From Anaerolineales bacterium UBA5069 (GTDB taxonomy: Bacteria > Chloroflexota > Anaerolineae > Caldilineales > Caldilineaceae), in contig DIAV01000110.1 in assembly GCA_002415895.1 (NCBI GenBank), positions 1 to 16,707 on the forward strand: a stretch of 16,707 nt of DNA, read 5' to 3'. Below are positions 6,776 through 16,366 of this stretch, one piece after another. Under the pieces are notes generated by a model. That model was not told the DNA's origin, did not search any database, and saw only the letters and a program-made list of their open reading frames with translations. The translations under genes and the position numbers were made by a program. The first letter of the stretch is position 1. Every line of letters starts with the position of its first letter.

Positions 6776-6931
6776 AGGCGCATTCAACCTGTCGTGCTCA
6801 ACACCCACTGCCATACAACGAACGTGTGTTCAACGCAATCGAGGCCGGAAGATCTCGGTGTCCGGGCGCACAATGCGTCCCTGCGTTGCATTCTCGTTGG
6901 CTGCATGGCAGCGCCATTTGAGGAGTTGCTC

Positions 6932-7438
6932 ATGAAATTCCTGACAATCGTTCGCCATGCCAAAGCCGAAGACCCGGCCAACTTTGCCGACGATGCACTG
7001 CGTCCGCTGACGGAAAAGGGCCGCAAGGACGCGCGCGCAACTGCGCGCGTGCTGGGCAACCTGCAACCGCCCATTGACTGGTGGATGTCGTCGACTGCGC
7101 TGCGTGCCCGCGAAACCAGCCACATTGTCCTCACTGCACTTGATCTTGAGCACGAGGTGCATTTTGATGACAATATATATCTCGCACCCCCGGAGCGTCT
7201 GCTCGCCATCCTGGCTATTGCGCCTGCCAATGCCGAGCACATTGCAATTGTCGGACACAATCCCGGGCTGGAGGAACTTGTTGCCGGGCTCTGCGCGGGT
7301 GGCGCACTCAACCTCAATTTTCGCCTGCCTACGGGCGCCGTCGCCTACATTGAGCTGGAAATCGCGCGCTGGGATCAATTGCGCTGGGGCTGTGGTGAGT
7401 TGCGCATGCTGGTCTCGCCCAAACTCCTCAAGAAGTGA
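6932..7438 (+). CDS. SixA-like histidine phosphatase family protein
   Basis: The 168-residue protein starts MKFLTIVRHAKAED, where RHxK is the catalytic phosphohistidine motif (His9) of the histidine phosphatase superfamily. LTEKGRKDA, the SSTALRARET segment (an active-site Arg region near 58-60) and IVGHNPGLEELV (second catalytic His109) complete the signature. Length and motif spacing match SixA-type phosphohistidine phosphatases, which dephosphorylate phosphohistidine on signalling or phosphotransferase proteins; the actual substrate here is unknown. The start is set by GAGGAG at 6920-6925, six nucleotides before the ATG. The open frame extends upstream to 6794 but without family sequence. 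The TGA stop overlaps the next ATG (7436-7440), indicating coupled translation with the HAD phosphatase. Confidence 0.9.
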   Translation: MKFLTIVRHAKAEDPANFADDALRPLTEKGRKDARATARVLGNLQPPIDWWMSSTALRARETSHIVLTALDLEHEVHFDDNIYLAPPERLLAILAIAPANAEHIAIVGHNPGLEELVAGLCAGGALNLNFRLPTGAVAYIELEIARWDQLRWGCGELRMLVSPKLLKK

Positions 7439-8121
7439 TGCCACCCGTGGCTGAATCCCCGATTGCCGCTATTTTTGATCTGGACCATACGCTCGTCGCC
7501 GGCAGCACGGGTACGCTTGTGCTGCGCTACATGCGCGAAACCGGCATACTTGAGCAATACCTTGAGCGCAGGGGCATTGCGCGTGCTGCTGTGGCCACGC
7601 TGCTGTACAAGTCGGGCGCATGGGACGCCACGCGCATCATGCAGACAACCGCAAAGCTGGTGCGCGGCATCCCAGTCGCCACCATGTGGCAAATGGTGGA
7701 CCATTGGTTTGACGATCAGGTGCGCCACAAACTAGCTCCGGGCGCGCTTGAACGACTTGATTGGCATGTTGGACAGGGGCATGTGCCGATCATATGCACC
7801 GCCAGCAGCCAGTTCAGCGCGCTGCCCGTGGCACAGCACCTCGGCATTCCGCACGCCGTCTTTTCAGAGTGGGAGGATGACGGCCACGTGATGACGGGCG
7901 GTGAGCGGCTGCCCATCGCCTATGGTGCGGGCAAGATCTACTGGCTGCGTCGCCTTGCCGCGCAACTGGGCCTGCGCCTTGCCGACAGCTATTTCTACAG
8001 CGATGATCTCTCCGACATGCCGCTGCTGCAAGTCGTACGCCACCCCGCCGTGGTCAACCCATCCAAGGGACTACACGCAGCCGCCACCCGCCACGGCTGG
8101 CCTGTGCTTACGTGGTATTAG
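7438..8121 (+). CDS. HAD-IB family hydrolase (SerB-like phosphatase)
   Basis: The 227-residue protein shows all four HAD motifs. Motif I is FDLDHTL (nucleophile Asp14, Asp16), motif II is CTASS (Thr121), motif III is the Lys in GAGKIYWL (Lys166), and motif IV is SDDLSDMPLL (Asp189/190/193). The helical cap between motifs I and II and the overall length fit the HAD-IB group related to phosphoserine phosphatase. Members dephosphorylate small metabolites or phospholipid-like substrates; I cannot specify which. The ATG at 7438 shares its A with the preceding TGA stop, so it is probably co-translated with the SixA-like gene. A GTG directly before (7435) is a less likely start. Two phosphatases in one transcript suggest a shared phosphate-ester or signalling role, but this is inference. 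Confidence 0.88.
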   Translation: MPPVAESPIAAIFDLDHTLVAGSTGTLVLRYMRETGILEQYLERRGIARAAVATLLYKSGAWDATRIMQTTAKLVRGIPVATMWQMVDHWFDDQVRHKLAPGALERLDWHVGQGHVPIICTASSQFSALPVAQHLGIPHAVFSEWEDDGHVMTGGERLPIAYGAGKIYWLRRLAAQLGLRLADSYFYSDDLSDMPLLQVVRHPAVVNPSKGLHAAATRHGWPVLTWY

Positions 8122-8195
8122 CTCGTGGTGGCCACACAATTGTAGCCCCGCCATGCTGCACGCACGCTCCATTTACGCAAGACAGGACACACTGT

Positions 8196-9536
8196 ATGTC
8201 AACCGACAACGACCTCGAAGGGTTCGTTCAGCCTGCACCCCTGGCCACGCTGGCGCATGACTTGCGCACGGGCGGCCTTGACCTCCACAGCGCCATTCAC
8301 GACGCGTGCGACCGCATTGACCACAATGAGGGCATGGTGCAGAGTCTGCTGCCCGAAGAGGGGCGACGCACACGGCTGTTGGCCGAAGCCGACCTTTTGC
8401 TTGCGCAATTCCCCTTGCCCAACGCACGCCCACCGCTCTTCGGCGTGCTGGTGGGCATCAAGGATATCTTTCATGTAGATGGCTTCGTGACGCGCGCAGG
8501 CACAACCGTGCCACCCGCCACTTTTGCGGGCGCGCAGGCGCGCATTGTAGATGACCTGCGCGCTGCCGGTGCGCTGCTTCTGGGCAAGACAGTCACAACC
8601 GAATTCGCCTATTTTGAACCGGGACCAACAGCGAACCCGCACAACCCGGCCCACACGCCAGGCGGCTCATCCAGCGGGTCGGCGGCGGCGGTCGCGGCAG
8701 GCTTCTGCCCACTTGCCGTAGGCACTCAAACCATTGGCTCCGTCATTCGACCGGCGGCCTTCTGCGGCATTGTGGGCTTCAAGCCGAGCTATGATCGGCT
8801 GCCCACACAGGGCGTTATCTACTTTTCACCCACCGTGGACCACACAGGGCTCTTCACGCAGGATGTCGCGGGCATGGCACTGGCCGCATCAGCGCTGCTC
8901 GCGCAATGGCGCAGCGTGCCTGCGCCGTCGGAGCCCCCTGTGGTCGCCGTGCCCACGGGCGCCTACCTGGCGCAAACCGAGCCCGAGGCGCTGGCCGCAT
9001 TTGAACAGCAGGTCGCTCGCCTCATGGCGCATGGCTGGACCGTGCGCCGCATTCCGCTCTTTGCTGAATCGAGCGAGATTGTGGACCTGAATGCGCTGCA
9101 CAGGCGGCTCGCCTTTGCCGAGTTTGCGCGCGGCCAGGCCGACCGCTATGCGCAATACGCCTCTCACTACCGGCCTCGCACCACCGAGATTATCCACATT
9201 GGCGCGGCTGTGCCGGACGAAGAACTGCCAAGCCTGCGCGCAAGCTGCCTGTACCTGCGCACCACCTTGACAGAGTTGATGCAGAGAGAGGGCATTGACG
9301 CCTGGATTGCACCGGCAGCCACTGGGCCTGCACCCGTCGGCCTGCACGCCACGGGTGACCCCAACATGAATCTGCCGTGGACGCATGCCGGTATGCCCGA
9401 GATTACCCTGCCCGCAGGCATCGCGGCCAATGGACTGCCGCTGGGGCTGCAACTCATCGCCCGCTTTGGGGCTGATGAGGAGTTGCTGGCGTGGGCGGCG
9501 CAAGCCGATGTCGCGCTGCACAACAACCACTCTTGA
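8196..9536 (+). CDS. amidase signature family hydrolase
   Basis: The 446-residue protein has the amidase signature fold. The catalytic Lys is Lys89 in LVGIKDIFHVDG. The Gly/Ser-rich loop is TPGGSSSGSAAAVAAG (154-169, supplying the cis-Ser). The probable nucleophile is Ser182 in GTQTIGSVIRPAAFCG, and GFKPSY follows. The family hydrolyses carboxamides (examples are GatA, allophanate hydrolase and amidases), and the nucleophile context TIGSVIRPA is a variant of the commoner DTGGSIRxPA. It is shorter than GatA and stands without gatB or gatC, so a free amidase is more likely than the Glu-tRNA amidotransferase subunit. The start at 8196 is supported by AGGA at 8184-8187, eight nucleotides before the ATG; the frame is open upstream to 8112. 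It lies 74 bp after the HAD gene, probably in the same operon. Confidence 0.9.
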   Translation: MSTDNDLEGFVQPAPLATLAHDLRTGGLDLHSAIHDACDRIDHNEGMVQSLLPEEGRRTRLLAEADLLLAQFPLPNARPPLFGVLVGIKDIFHVDGFVTRAGTTVPPATFAGAQARIVDDLRAAGALLLGKTVTTEFAYFEPGPTANPHNPAHTPGGSSSGSAAAVAAGFCPLAVGTQTIGSVIRPAAFCGIVGFKPSYDRLPTQGVIYFSPTVDHTGLFTQDVAGMALAASALLAQWRSVPAPSEPPVVAVPTGAYLAQTEPEALAAFEQQVARLMAHGWTVRRIPLFAESSEIVDLNALHRRLAFAEFARGQADRYAQYASHYRPRTTEIIHIGAAVPDEELPSLRASCLYLRTTLTELMQREGIDAWIAPAATGPAPVGLHATGDPNMNLPWTHAGMPEITLPAGIAANGLPLGLQLIARFGADEELLAWAAQADVALHNNHS

Positions 9537-9548
9537 GGAGTCCGCCAT

Positions 9549-10304
9549 ATGCACCTCTTCCGCCGCAGGAGCAAAGCTGCGCAGCCCGTGTCCGAGCCCG
9601 CTGCTGCGCCGTTGACGCCTATTGCCAACGTGCCCGTCGGGAAGCCGGTCGACGACCCACAGCCGCTAAGTCTCCTTGAGCGCGCACGCCTCTCGGGCGA
9701 CCCATTTACTGTTTCACCATACTTCACAAGCTCCGAGCTGGATATCGCATGGGAGTGGACTGACATCATCGAACCATTCCTTGCGCCCCACCAGGTTGAT
9801 TACAGTGCGGTGGCCGATTTCGCTGCGGGTCATGGACGCAACAGCGTTTACCTGCTGCGCAAGTCAGCGCACCTCACCATTATAGACATCAATCAGAGTA
9901 GCATTGAGTTCTGCCAAACACGCTTTGGCAACGATGCACGGATTCGCTACCTTGTAAACGATGGCATCAGCCTGGCCGAGATTGGGGACAACACAATCTC
10001 GTTTCTCTACAGCTTCGACTCAATGGTGCATTTTGATCCCGACGTGATTGCATCATACCTCCACGAATTCCGCCGCGTTCTGCAACCCGGAGGCATGGGC
10101 TTCTGCCATCACTCGAATTCAAACGACAAGCCCGGCAGCGACTTCAAGCAGAATATCCACTGGCGCAATCAAATGTCGCGTGCACGCTTTGCAGAGTTGT
10201 GTCGTACGGCCGGATTGGAAATCGTTGACCAGCGCGTCATTGACTGGCGCGAGGCAATTGCGCTTGATTGCCTTAGCCTATTCATGAAGCCAATACCCGC
10301 CTGA
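9549..10304 (+). CDS. class I SAM-dependent methyltransferase
   Basis: The 251-residue protein carries a Rossmann-type methyltransferase core. Motif I is VADFAAGHGRNSVYLL (about 88-103), the acidic residue after strand 2 is Asp113 (IIDIN), motif IV is near SFLYSFDSMVHF, and the post-motif block is LHEFRRVLQPGG (171-182). The N-terminal 40 residues are basic then Pro/Ala-rich and may be flexible. The C-terminal segment NIHWRNQMSRARFAELCRTAGLEIVDQRVIDW resembles methyltransferases I associate with polysaccharide or small-molecule modification; the substrate is not predictable. GAGGAG at 9535-9540 overlaps the amidase stop and lies eight nucleotides before the ATG, so the two genes are clearly co-transcribed. 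It is the last gene of the operon before a 222-bp gap with a large inverted repeat. Confidence 0.85.
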   Translation: MHLFRRRSKAAQPVSEPAAAPLTPIANVPVGKPVDDPQPLSLLERARLSGDPFTVSPYFTSSELDIAWEWTDIIEPFLAPHQVDYSAVADFAAGHGRNSVYLLRKSAHLTIIDINQSSIEFCQTRFGNDARIRYLVNDGISLAEIGDNTISFLYSFDSMVHFDPDVIASYLHEFRRVLQPGGMGFCHHSNSNDKPGSDFKQNIHWRNQMSRARFAELCRTAGLEIVDQRVIDWREAIALDCLSLFMKPIPA

Positions 10305-10388
10305 CACATACTCACTTGGGACAAACGGAACACCAATCGCGGTCATCTGTCACTAGCAATTGCACAATCAAATCTCTATGCTGGGGCG

Positions 10389-10461
10389 GTCAGGTGGCGC
10401 GCGCGACGCGGCCGTGCGCTTCGCACTGCCCCCCTCAAGCAGCGCGCGCGCGCCACCTGAC
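10389..10461. repeat. long structured inverted repeat with inner hairpin
   Basis: Perfect 17-bp arms GTCAGGTGGCGCGCGCG (10389-10405) and its complement (10445-10461) enclose 39 nt that contain a second hairpin, GTGCG-CTT-CGCAC (10414-10426). No T-tract follows on either side. It fills most of the gap between the methyltransferase and the AAR-like gene. It may be a transcription end structure, a leader element of the downstream gene, or a dispersed palindromic repeat; the window alone does not tell. Confidence 0.7.
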
Positions 10462-10526
10462 ATTGTGTATCCTCCCGGGGCCACCATAGCTCGTTCCAAC
10501 CCCAATGCTACGAAAGCGCTGCGTCC

Positions 10527-12716
10527 ATGAAGAAGGTGTTGGTCATTCACCTGAATGACACAGAGACCGAGGAACAGGTAGAGTTCCTGGGCCAGCAGAT
10601 CCAATTGATCTACAAGGGCACGCTTGGCGACGGCGCACGCGCCGCGGCGCTGCTTGCTGAATACGACGGCAAAGTTGACGCGATTGCGCTCGACGGCCTG
10701 CCGGCTGAGCTACAACTGGGTGGCGCGCATCGGCCTCACACTGTGGGCGCCGGTTTGCGCGCTGTTGCCAAACAAACGCCTGTTGTCGATGGCGCAGGCA
10801 TTCGCGCCGGCCTCGAGCGCTGGGCCGTCATTCTGGCCGATCGCGCCGAACCGGGCATCTTTGAGGAAAAGCGCATCCTCATGGCGCCCGGCCTCAATCA
10901 CAACGGCCTCGCGCAGTCACTCGAACGGCGCGGCTCCACCATTCGCTACGCCGACCCCTTCATTTACTTCGATTTGCCCGCCACAATTGGCGTGGGCCGC
11001 CGCAACACGCTCGAGCAGTTCGGCGCGCCAACGCTTGCGCGCCTTGCCGATGCCCCCTTCCGCCGCCTCAAGGCCCAGTCGGGCGAAGCGCGCCGCCGGC
11101 GCGCCGCAACCCCGTTCAAGTGGGCAGATGTCATTGCCGGGGACATTGGGGCCATTCGCCGTTATGCGCCCGACGCGCTCACTCACAAGACGGTTGTCGT
11201 CGAGTGCGCCACCGGCGCCGACCTGGACGACCTGCGCGCGCGTGGCGTTAGCATCGTTGCCACGCTCATGCCGTCGCTCAATCCGGCAGACAACCTTGGC
11301 CGCTGGTCGGCAGCAATCATCGAGGCGGTGCTTGTCTCGCTGCGCACCGACACCAATGCGCCCCTCACCGAAGACACCTATCTCGACCTCATGGCCGATA
11401 TTCAGTGGACCCCTGCCGTCCGCTACCTGCAGCCTAATGAGGCAGGCATTAACCGATTTGCCTTTGTGATCCACCCGCTCAACATTGGCTTTGTGCGCAA
11501 AGACCCCTCCATGCGCTGGACGCGCTTTGTGCCCGAAAGCATCCTGGAACCCATTGCCGCCTACACGCAGCCCTTTCTCGTCAGCACCATCCGCGGCGCA
11601 GTCTCCGAGAGTACAGGCCAGCGCGTCGAAGGTTACCTCTACACATTGGGCGCAACCCCCCGGCAGATGGTCAAGCGCGACGCCAACTTCACCTACCAAC
11701 GCATTAACAAGGCGGCGCGCATGGCAGAACGGCGCGGTGCGCGCATCCTCGGCCTCGGCGCGTTTACATCGGTGGTTGGCGATGCCGGCATCAGCGTGGC
11801 GCACGAATCGGACATTGCCGTCACCAGCGGCAACAGCCTTACGGTTTCCATGACACTGGAAGCGGCCAAGGAAGCCGTCAAGATGATGGGGGCCGAGGAC
11901 CTGTCCAAAGGCAAGGCCATGATCGTCGGCGCAACCGGCTCCATTGCTTCGGTCTGCTCGCGCCTCCTTGCGCAGGCCATTCACAACGTGGTGCTCGTCT
12001 CCATTGAGCCCGAGAAGCTGCTCGAGCTCAAGCGCACAATCCAGCGCGAGACACCGGGCGCCAACGTCACTATCGCCACCAAGACGGGTGATCTCGTGGC
12101 TGATTGCGATCTCATCGTCACAGCCACATCGGCCTTTGGCCAGCGTGTAATTGACCTGACGAAGTGCAAGCCGGGCGCAGTAATTTGTGACGTGGCGCGA
12201 CCGCCTGACATTAACCCGGCTGAGGCCGCGCTGCGCCCCGACATCCTCGCCATTGAGAGCGGCGAAGTGGCAATTCCGGGCGACGTGGAGATCGGCTATG
12301 ACATTGGCCTGCCGCCCAAGACTTCATACGCTTGCTTGGCAGAGACCTGTTTGCTGGCCATGGAAGGGCGCTTCGAGGATTACACACTGGGCCGCAACAT
12401 CGAGATGGAGCGGGTCAAGGAAATTTATCGCCTCTCGCGCAAGCATGGCTTCCGCCTGGCAGGGTTGCGCTCCTTTGGCGAGTATGTAACGCCCGAGGTT
12501 GTTGCCGCCAAGCGCAAGCTGGCCGACGAGTTGCGCGCCGACCCCGCGCGCTTTGCCAAGATGCAGGCTGAAGCCGCAACCAAGCTGGCCGCAATCCCTG
12601 TCATGTCCAAGGGTGTCTCGCAATCACAAGGCTTGTCGCCGGTGTGGATGCTGGCCACAGCGGCAACGGCCACATTGGGCGCGTTCTGGCTTACACGCGC
12701 CGCGCGCCGCAAGTAA
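10527..12716 (+). CDS. two-module dehydrogenase: quinate-5-dehydrogenase-like N-terminus fused to acyl-[ACP] reductase-like C-terminus, hydrophobic tail
   Basis: The protein has 729 residues. Residues 1-305 ([53 protein letters not shown], and a [12 protein letters not shown] block) resemble stand-alone Firmicutes proteins annotated 'quinate 5-dehydrogenase', from memory. Residues about 309-655 resemble cyanobacterial long-chain acyl-[ACP] reductase, which reduces fatty acyl-ACP to aldehyde with NADPH. These show [22 protein letters not shown], the nucleotide-binding [15 protein letters not shown] (GATGS 468-472) and [15 protein letters not shown], whose Cys603 aligns with the acyl-binding catalytic Cys. 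Residues 706-723 form a hydrophobic segment followed by RAARRK, a possible membrane tail. The usual acyl-ACP reductase is about 340 residues. No strong ribosome binding site precedes ATG 10527, but the start matches the domain's beginning. Activity and substrate are inferred, and no aldehyde-deformylating oxygenase gene is nearby. Confidence 0.82.
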   Translation: MKKVLVIHLNDTETEEQVEFLGQQIQLIYKGTLGDGARAAALLAEYDGKVDAIALDGLPAELQLGGAHRPHTVGAGLRAVAKQTPVVDGAGIRAGLERWAVILADRAEPGIFEEKRILMAPGLNHNGLAQSLERRGSTIRYADPFIYFDLPATIGVGRRNTLEQFGAPTLARLADAPFRRLKAQSGEARRRRAATPFKWADVIAGDIGAIRRYAPDALTHKTVVVECATGADLDDLRARGVSIVATLMPSLNPADNLGRWSAAIIEAVLVSLRTDTNAPLTEDTYLDLMADIQWTPAVRYLQPNEAGINRFAFVIHPLNIGFVRKDPSMRWTRFVPESILEPIAAYTQPFLVSTIRGAVSESTGQRVEGYLYTLGATPRQMVKRDANFTYQRINKAARMAERRGARILGLGAFTSVVGDAGISVAHESDIAVTSGNSLTVSMTLEAAKEAVKMMGAEDLSKGKAMIVGATGSIASVCSRLLAQAIHNVVLVSIEPEKLLELKRTIQRETPGANVTIATKTGDLVADCDLIVTATSAFGQRVIDLTKCKPGAVICDVARPPDINPAEAALRPDILAIESGEVAIPGDVEIGYDIGLPPKTSYACLAETCLLAMEGRFEDYTLGRNIEMERVKEIYRLSRKHGFRLAGLRSFGEYVTPEVVAAKRKLADELRADPARFAKMQAEAATKLAAIPVMSKGVSQSQGLSPVWMLATAATATLGAFWLTRAARRK

Positions 12717-12733
12717 ATTGTTGTGGTTACGAC

Positions 12734-12777
12734 AAAAATAGAGGTGTGTAGGCTTCTGCCTACACACCTCTATTTTT
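12734..12777. terminator. bidirectional intrinsic terminator, 20-bp perfect stem
   Basis: AAAAATAGAGGTGTGTAGGC (12734-12753) pairs perfectly with 12758-12777 around the loop TTCT. The A-tract and T-tract at the stem ends give a U-run in both directions. It lies between the convergent genes ending at 12716 and 12838. Confidence 0.92.
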
Positions 12778-12837
12778 GACCAGTGTCACGCATGACAACT
12801 CAGGTTTCGCGGCAGCGCGCCCCAACTTCAACGTCGG

Positions 12838-13983
12838 CTACTGCAATGCCCAAATGCCCACGCCCTTGCTGCGCGCGGCTTGCTCGGCCTCCTGGAGCAG
12901 AGTCGCCTGGGCAACGTCGGGCTGCACGGGTTCGGCCGCCGCCCAGCCTTCACGCACAAGCTGTTCATTTACCAGCGTACCGTCGGGCAAATAGATGTAG
13001 CGCAGCAAGCGACCATTGCTGTCACTTTCGCTCATATCTTTGGCAAGGAGCACCTTTTTGCCCGCCACCAGCGCGCTGTTGGCATCAGTGGCGGCCTGAT
13101 ATCCAGGTTCATCGCGATCGGGCGCATTCACACCGATATAGCGCACGCGGTACTCGCGCCCCGCAATCTGCACGTGCACCGTATCGCCATCCGACACCCA
13201 CGTCACGGTGGCCTCAATGCGCACAGTTGCGGCCTGGGCGGTTTGCACGGCGGCCGGCTGATCGCTTTGCGCAACTGCCTGTGCCTCAAAAGATCCCGCA
13301 CCGGCGTTCTGCGTGTCGGGGAGCAGCGTCAAATCAATTGGCAATTCGCCGGCTTCGCTGCTCACCACAAGATCGGAGCGCACCCACGCCCCGCCCTCAA
13401 GCAAAAGCCACCAATAGCCATCGCTTGCTTCCTGACGGCCAATCACCGTGACAGGTTCGCCCGCGTTGAGCTTGGACTTTACGCCAAAGTCAGTTCCCGG
13501 GCCTGCGCGCAAATTGACAATCGTCGTCACCTTACCCGGCTGCGGGCGGAAGGCGACCGGCGCCGGCGTGCTTGCGACCTGCGGCGCGGCCTCCGCCGTG
13601 AGCGCCGCGGTGGCATCGGTTGTCTCGTTATCCTGCGCCCAAAGCAGTGCGCCCACCGTCACCACAATCAGGACAATCAGCGCCATCCACAACCACTGCC
13701 CACGCGGCCCCTCAACTTCGAAGCCATCGCCACGGCTGCCCCCCGCCCCACCCGACACATACAGCGAAGGCACATTCAGGAATAGCTCTTCCAGGACATC
13801 GCGAAATTCGGTCTTGATCTTCCATTCGCTTGTGCGCGCGTTATACTGGCGGCCCCATTGCGGAATGCGCCGCTTGAGTTCGCCAATGGTCGCGCTAAAA
13901 TCCGGCGCGCTGGTGATTCTGAAGCTGATAGCGCCCGACTGTTCGCGGTATTCACCGAGGCGGGCGCGGGGTACGTTGGCCAT
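12838..13983 (-). CDS. membrane-anchored SH3b and thermonuclease (SNase) domain protein
   Basis: Read from ATG 13983 the protein has 381 residues. Residues 1-72 form a small cytoplasmic-side domain (ISFRITSAPDFSATIGELKR, then QWGRQYNARTSEWKI) whose pattern recalls HARP-like modules, a tentative match. Residues 97-117 are a single transmembrane helix. A Thr/Ala/Pro linker leads to an SH3b domain (about 152-208: VNLRAGPGTDFGVKSKL, GAWVRSDLV). Residues 258-381 are a staphylococcal-nuclease-like domain. It has VSDGDTVHV, RVRYIGVNAPD (catalytic Arg region near 279-281, Asp289), DSNGRLLRYIYLPDG (Arg325, the second Arg) and a GVGIW tail. Such nucleases cut DNA or RNA with Ca2+; outside the membrane this could serve nucleic-acid scavenging or remodelling. 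Upstream frame to 14046 lies across the proposed transcription start, so 13983 is preferred. It follows ligA on the same strand. Confidence 0.87.
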   Translation of the reverse strand: MANVPRARLGEYREQSGAISFRITSAPDFSATIGELKRRIPQWGRQYNARTSEWKIKTEFRDVLEELFLNVPSLYVSGGAGGSRGDGFEVEGPRGQWLWMALIVLIVVTVGALLWAQDNETTDATAALTAEAAPQVASTPAPVAFRPQPGKVTTIVNLRAGPGTDFGVKSKLNAGEPVTVIGRQEASDGYWWLLLEGGAWVRSDLVVSSEAGELPIDLTLLPDTQNAGAGSFEAQAVAQSDQPAAVQTAQAATVRIEATVTWVSDGDTVHVQIAGREYRVRYIGVNAPDRDEPGYQAATDANSALVAGKKVLLAKDMSESDSNGRLLRYIYLPDGTLVNEQLVREGWAAAEPVQPDVAQATLLQEAEQAARSKGVGIWALQ

Positions 13984-14053
13984 GTGTCCCGTACAATTCC
14001 ACCACACAGGGTGGCAGCAATGAGGCGCAGACGGACAGTCGCACAATGCGCGC

Positions 14054-14082
14054 AGTATACAGCAGTTCCAGTCTCCATTGAA
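14054..14082 (-). promoter_or_regulatory. probable promoter of the SH3b-nuclease gene
   Basis: On the minus strand TTCAAT (14082-14077) and TATACT (14059-14054) are separated by 17 nt. The start near 14047 leaves a leader of about 64 nt before ATG 13983. No T-run terminator for ligA is visible in the 155-nt gap, so read-through from ligA is also possible. Confidence 0.45.
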
Positions 14083-14138
14083 CGGGCAGCAGATGGCGCT
14101 CGCCCGCCGCCATCCCTACGCGCGCGGCCAAGCCACCG

Positions 14139-16292
<2,154 letters not shown>

Positions 16293-16308
16293 CCTCATTT
16301 GCGCCACC

Positions 16309-16354
16309 AAAATAGTGAGCCAGGCCTTCGCAAAGGAGGAAGCCCCGGCTCACT
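16309..16354 (-). terminator. intrinsic terminator of the upstream SH3b-like gene
   Basis: On the minus strand AGTGAGCC (16354-16347) pairs with GGCTCACT (16321-16314), and the stem extends by a partly paired GGGGCTT/AAGGCCT segment. A TTTT tract (16312-16309) follows after one A. It starts 13 nt beyond the stop at 16367, and the ligA promoter follows immediately. Confidence 0.68.
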
Positions 16355-16366
16355 GTTTGATCACCT

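Noticed and set aside
10917..11984. 355-codon minus-strand frame inside the reductase-like gene
   Set aside because: Antisense shadow; the plus-strand protein has recognisable domains throughout this interval.
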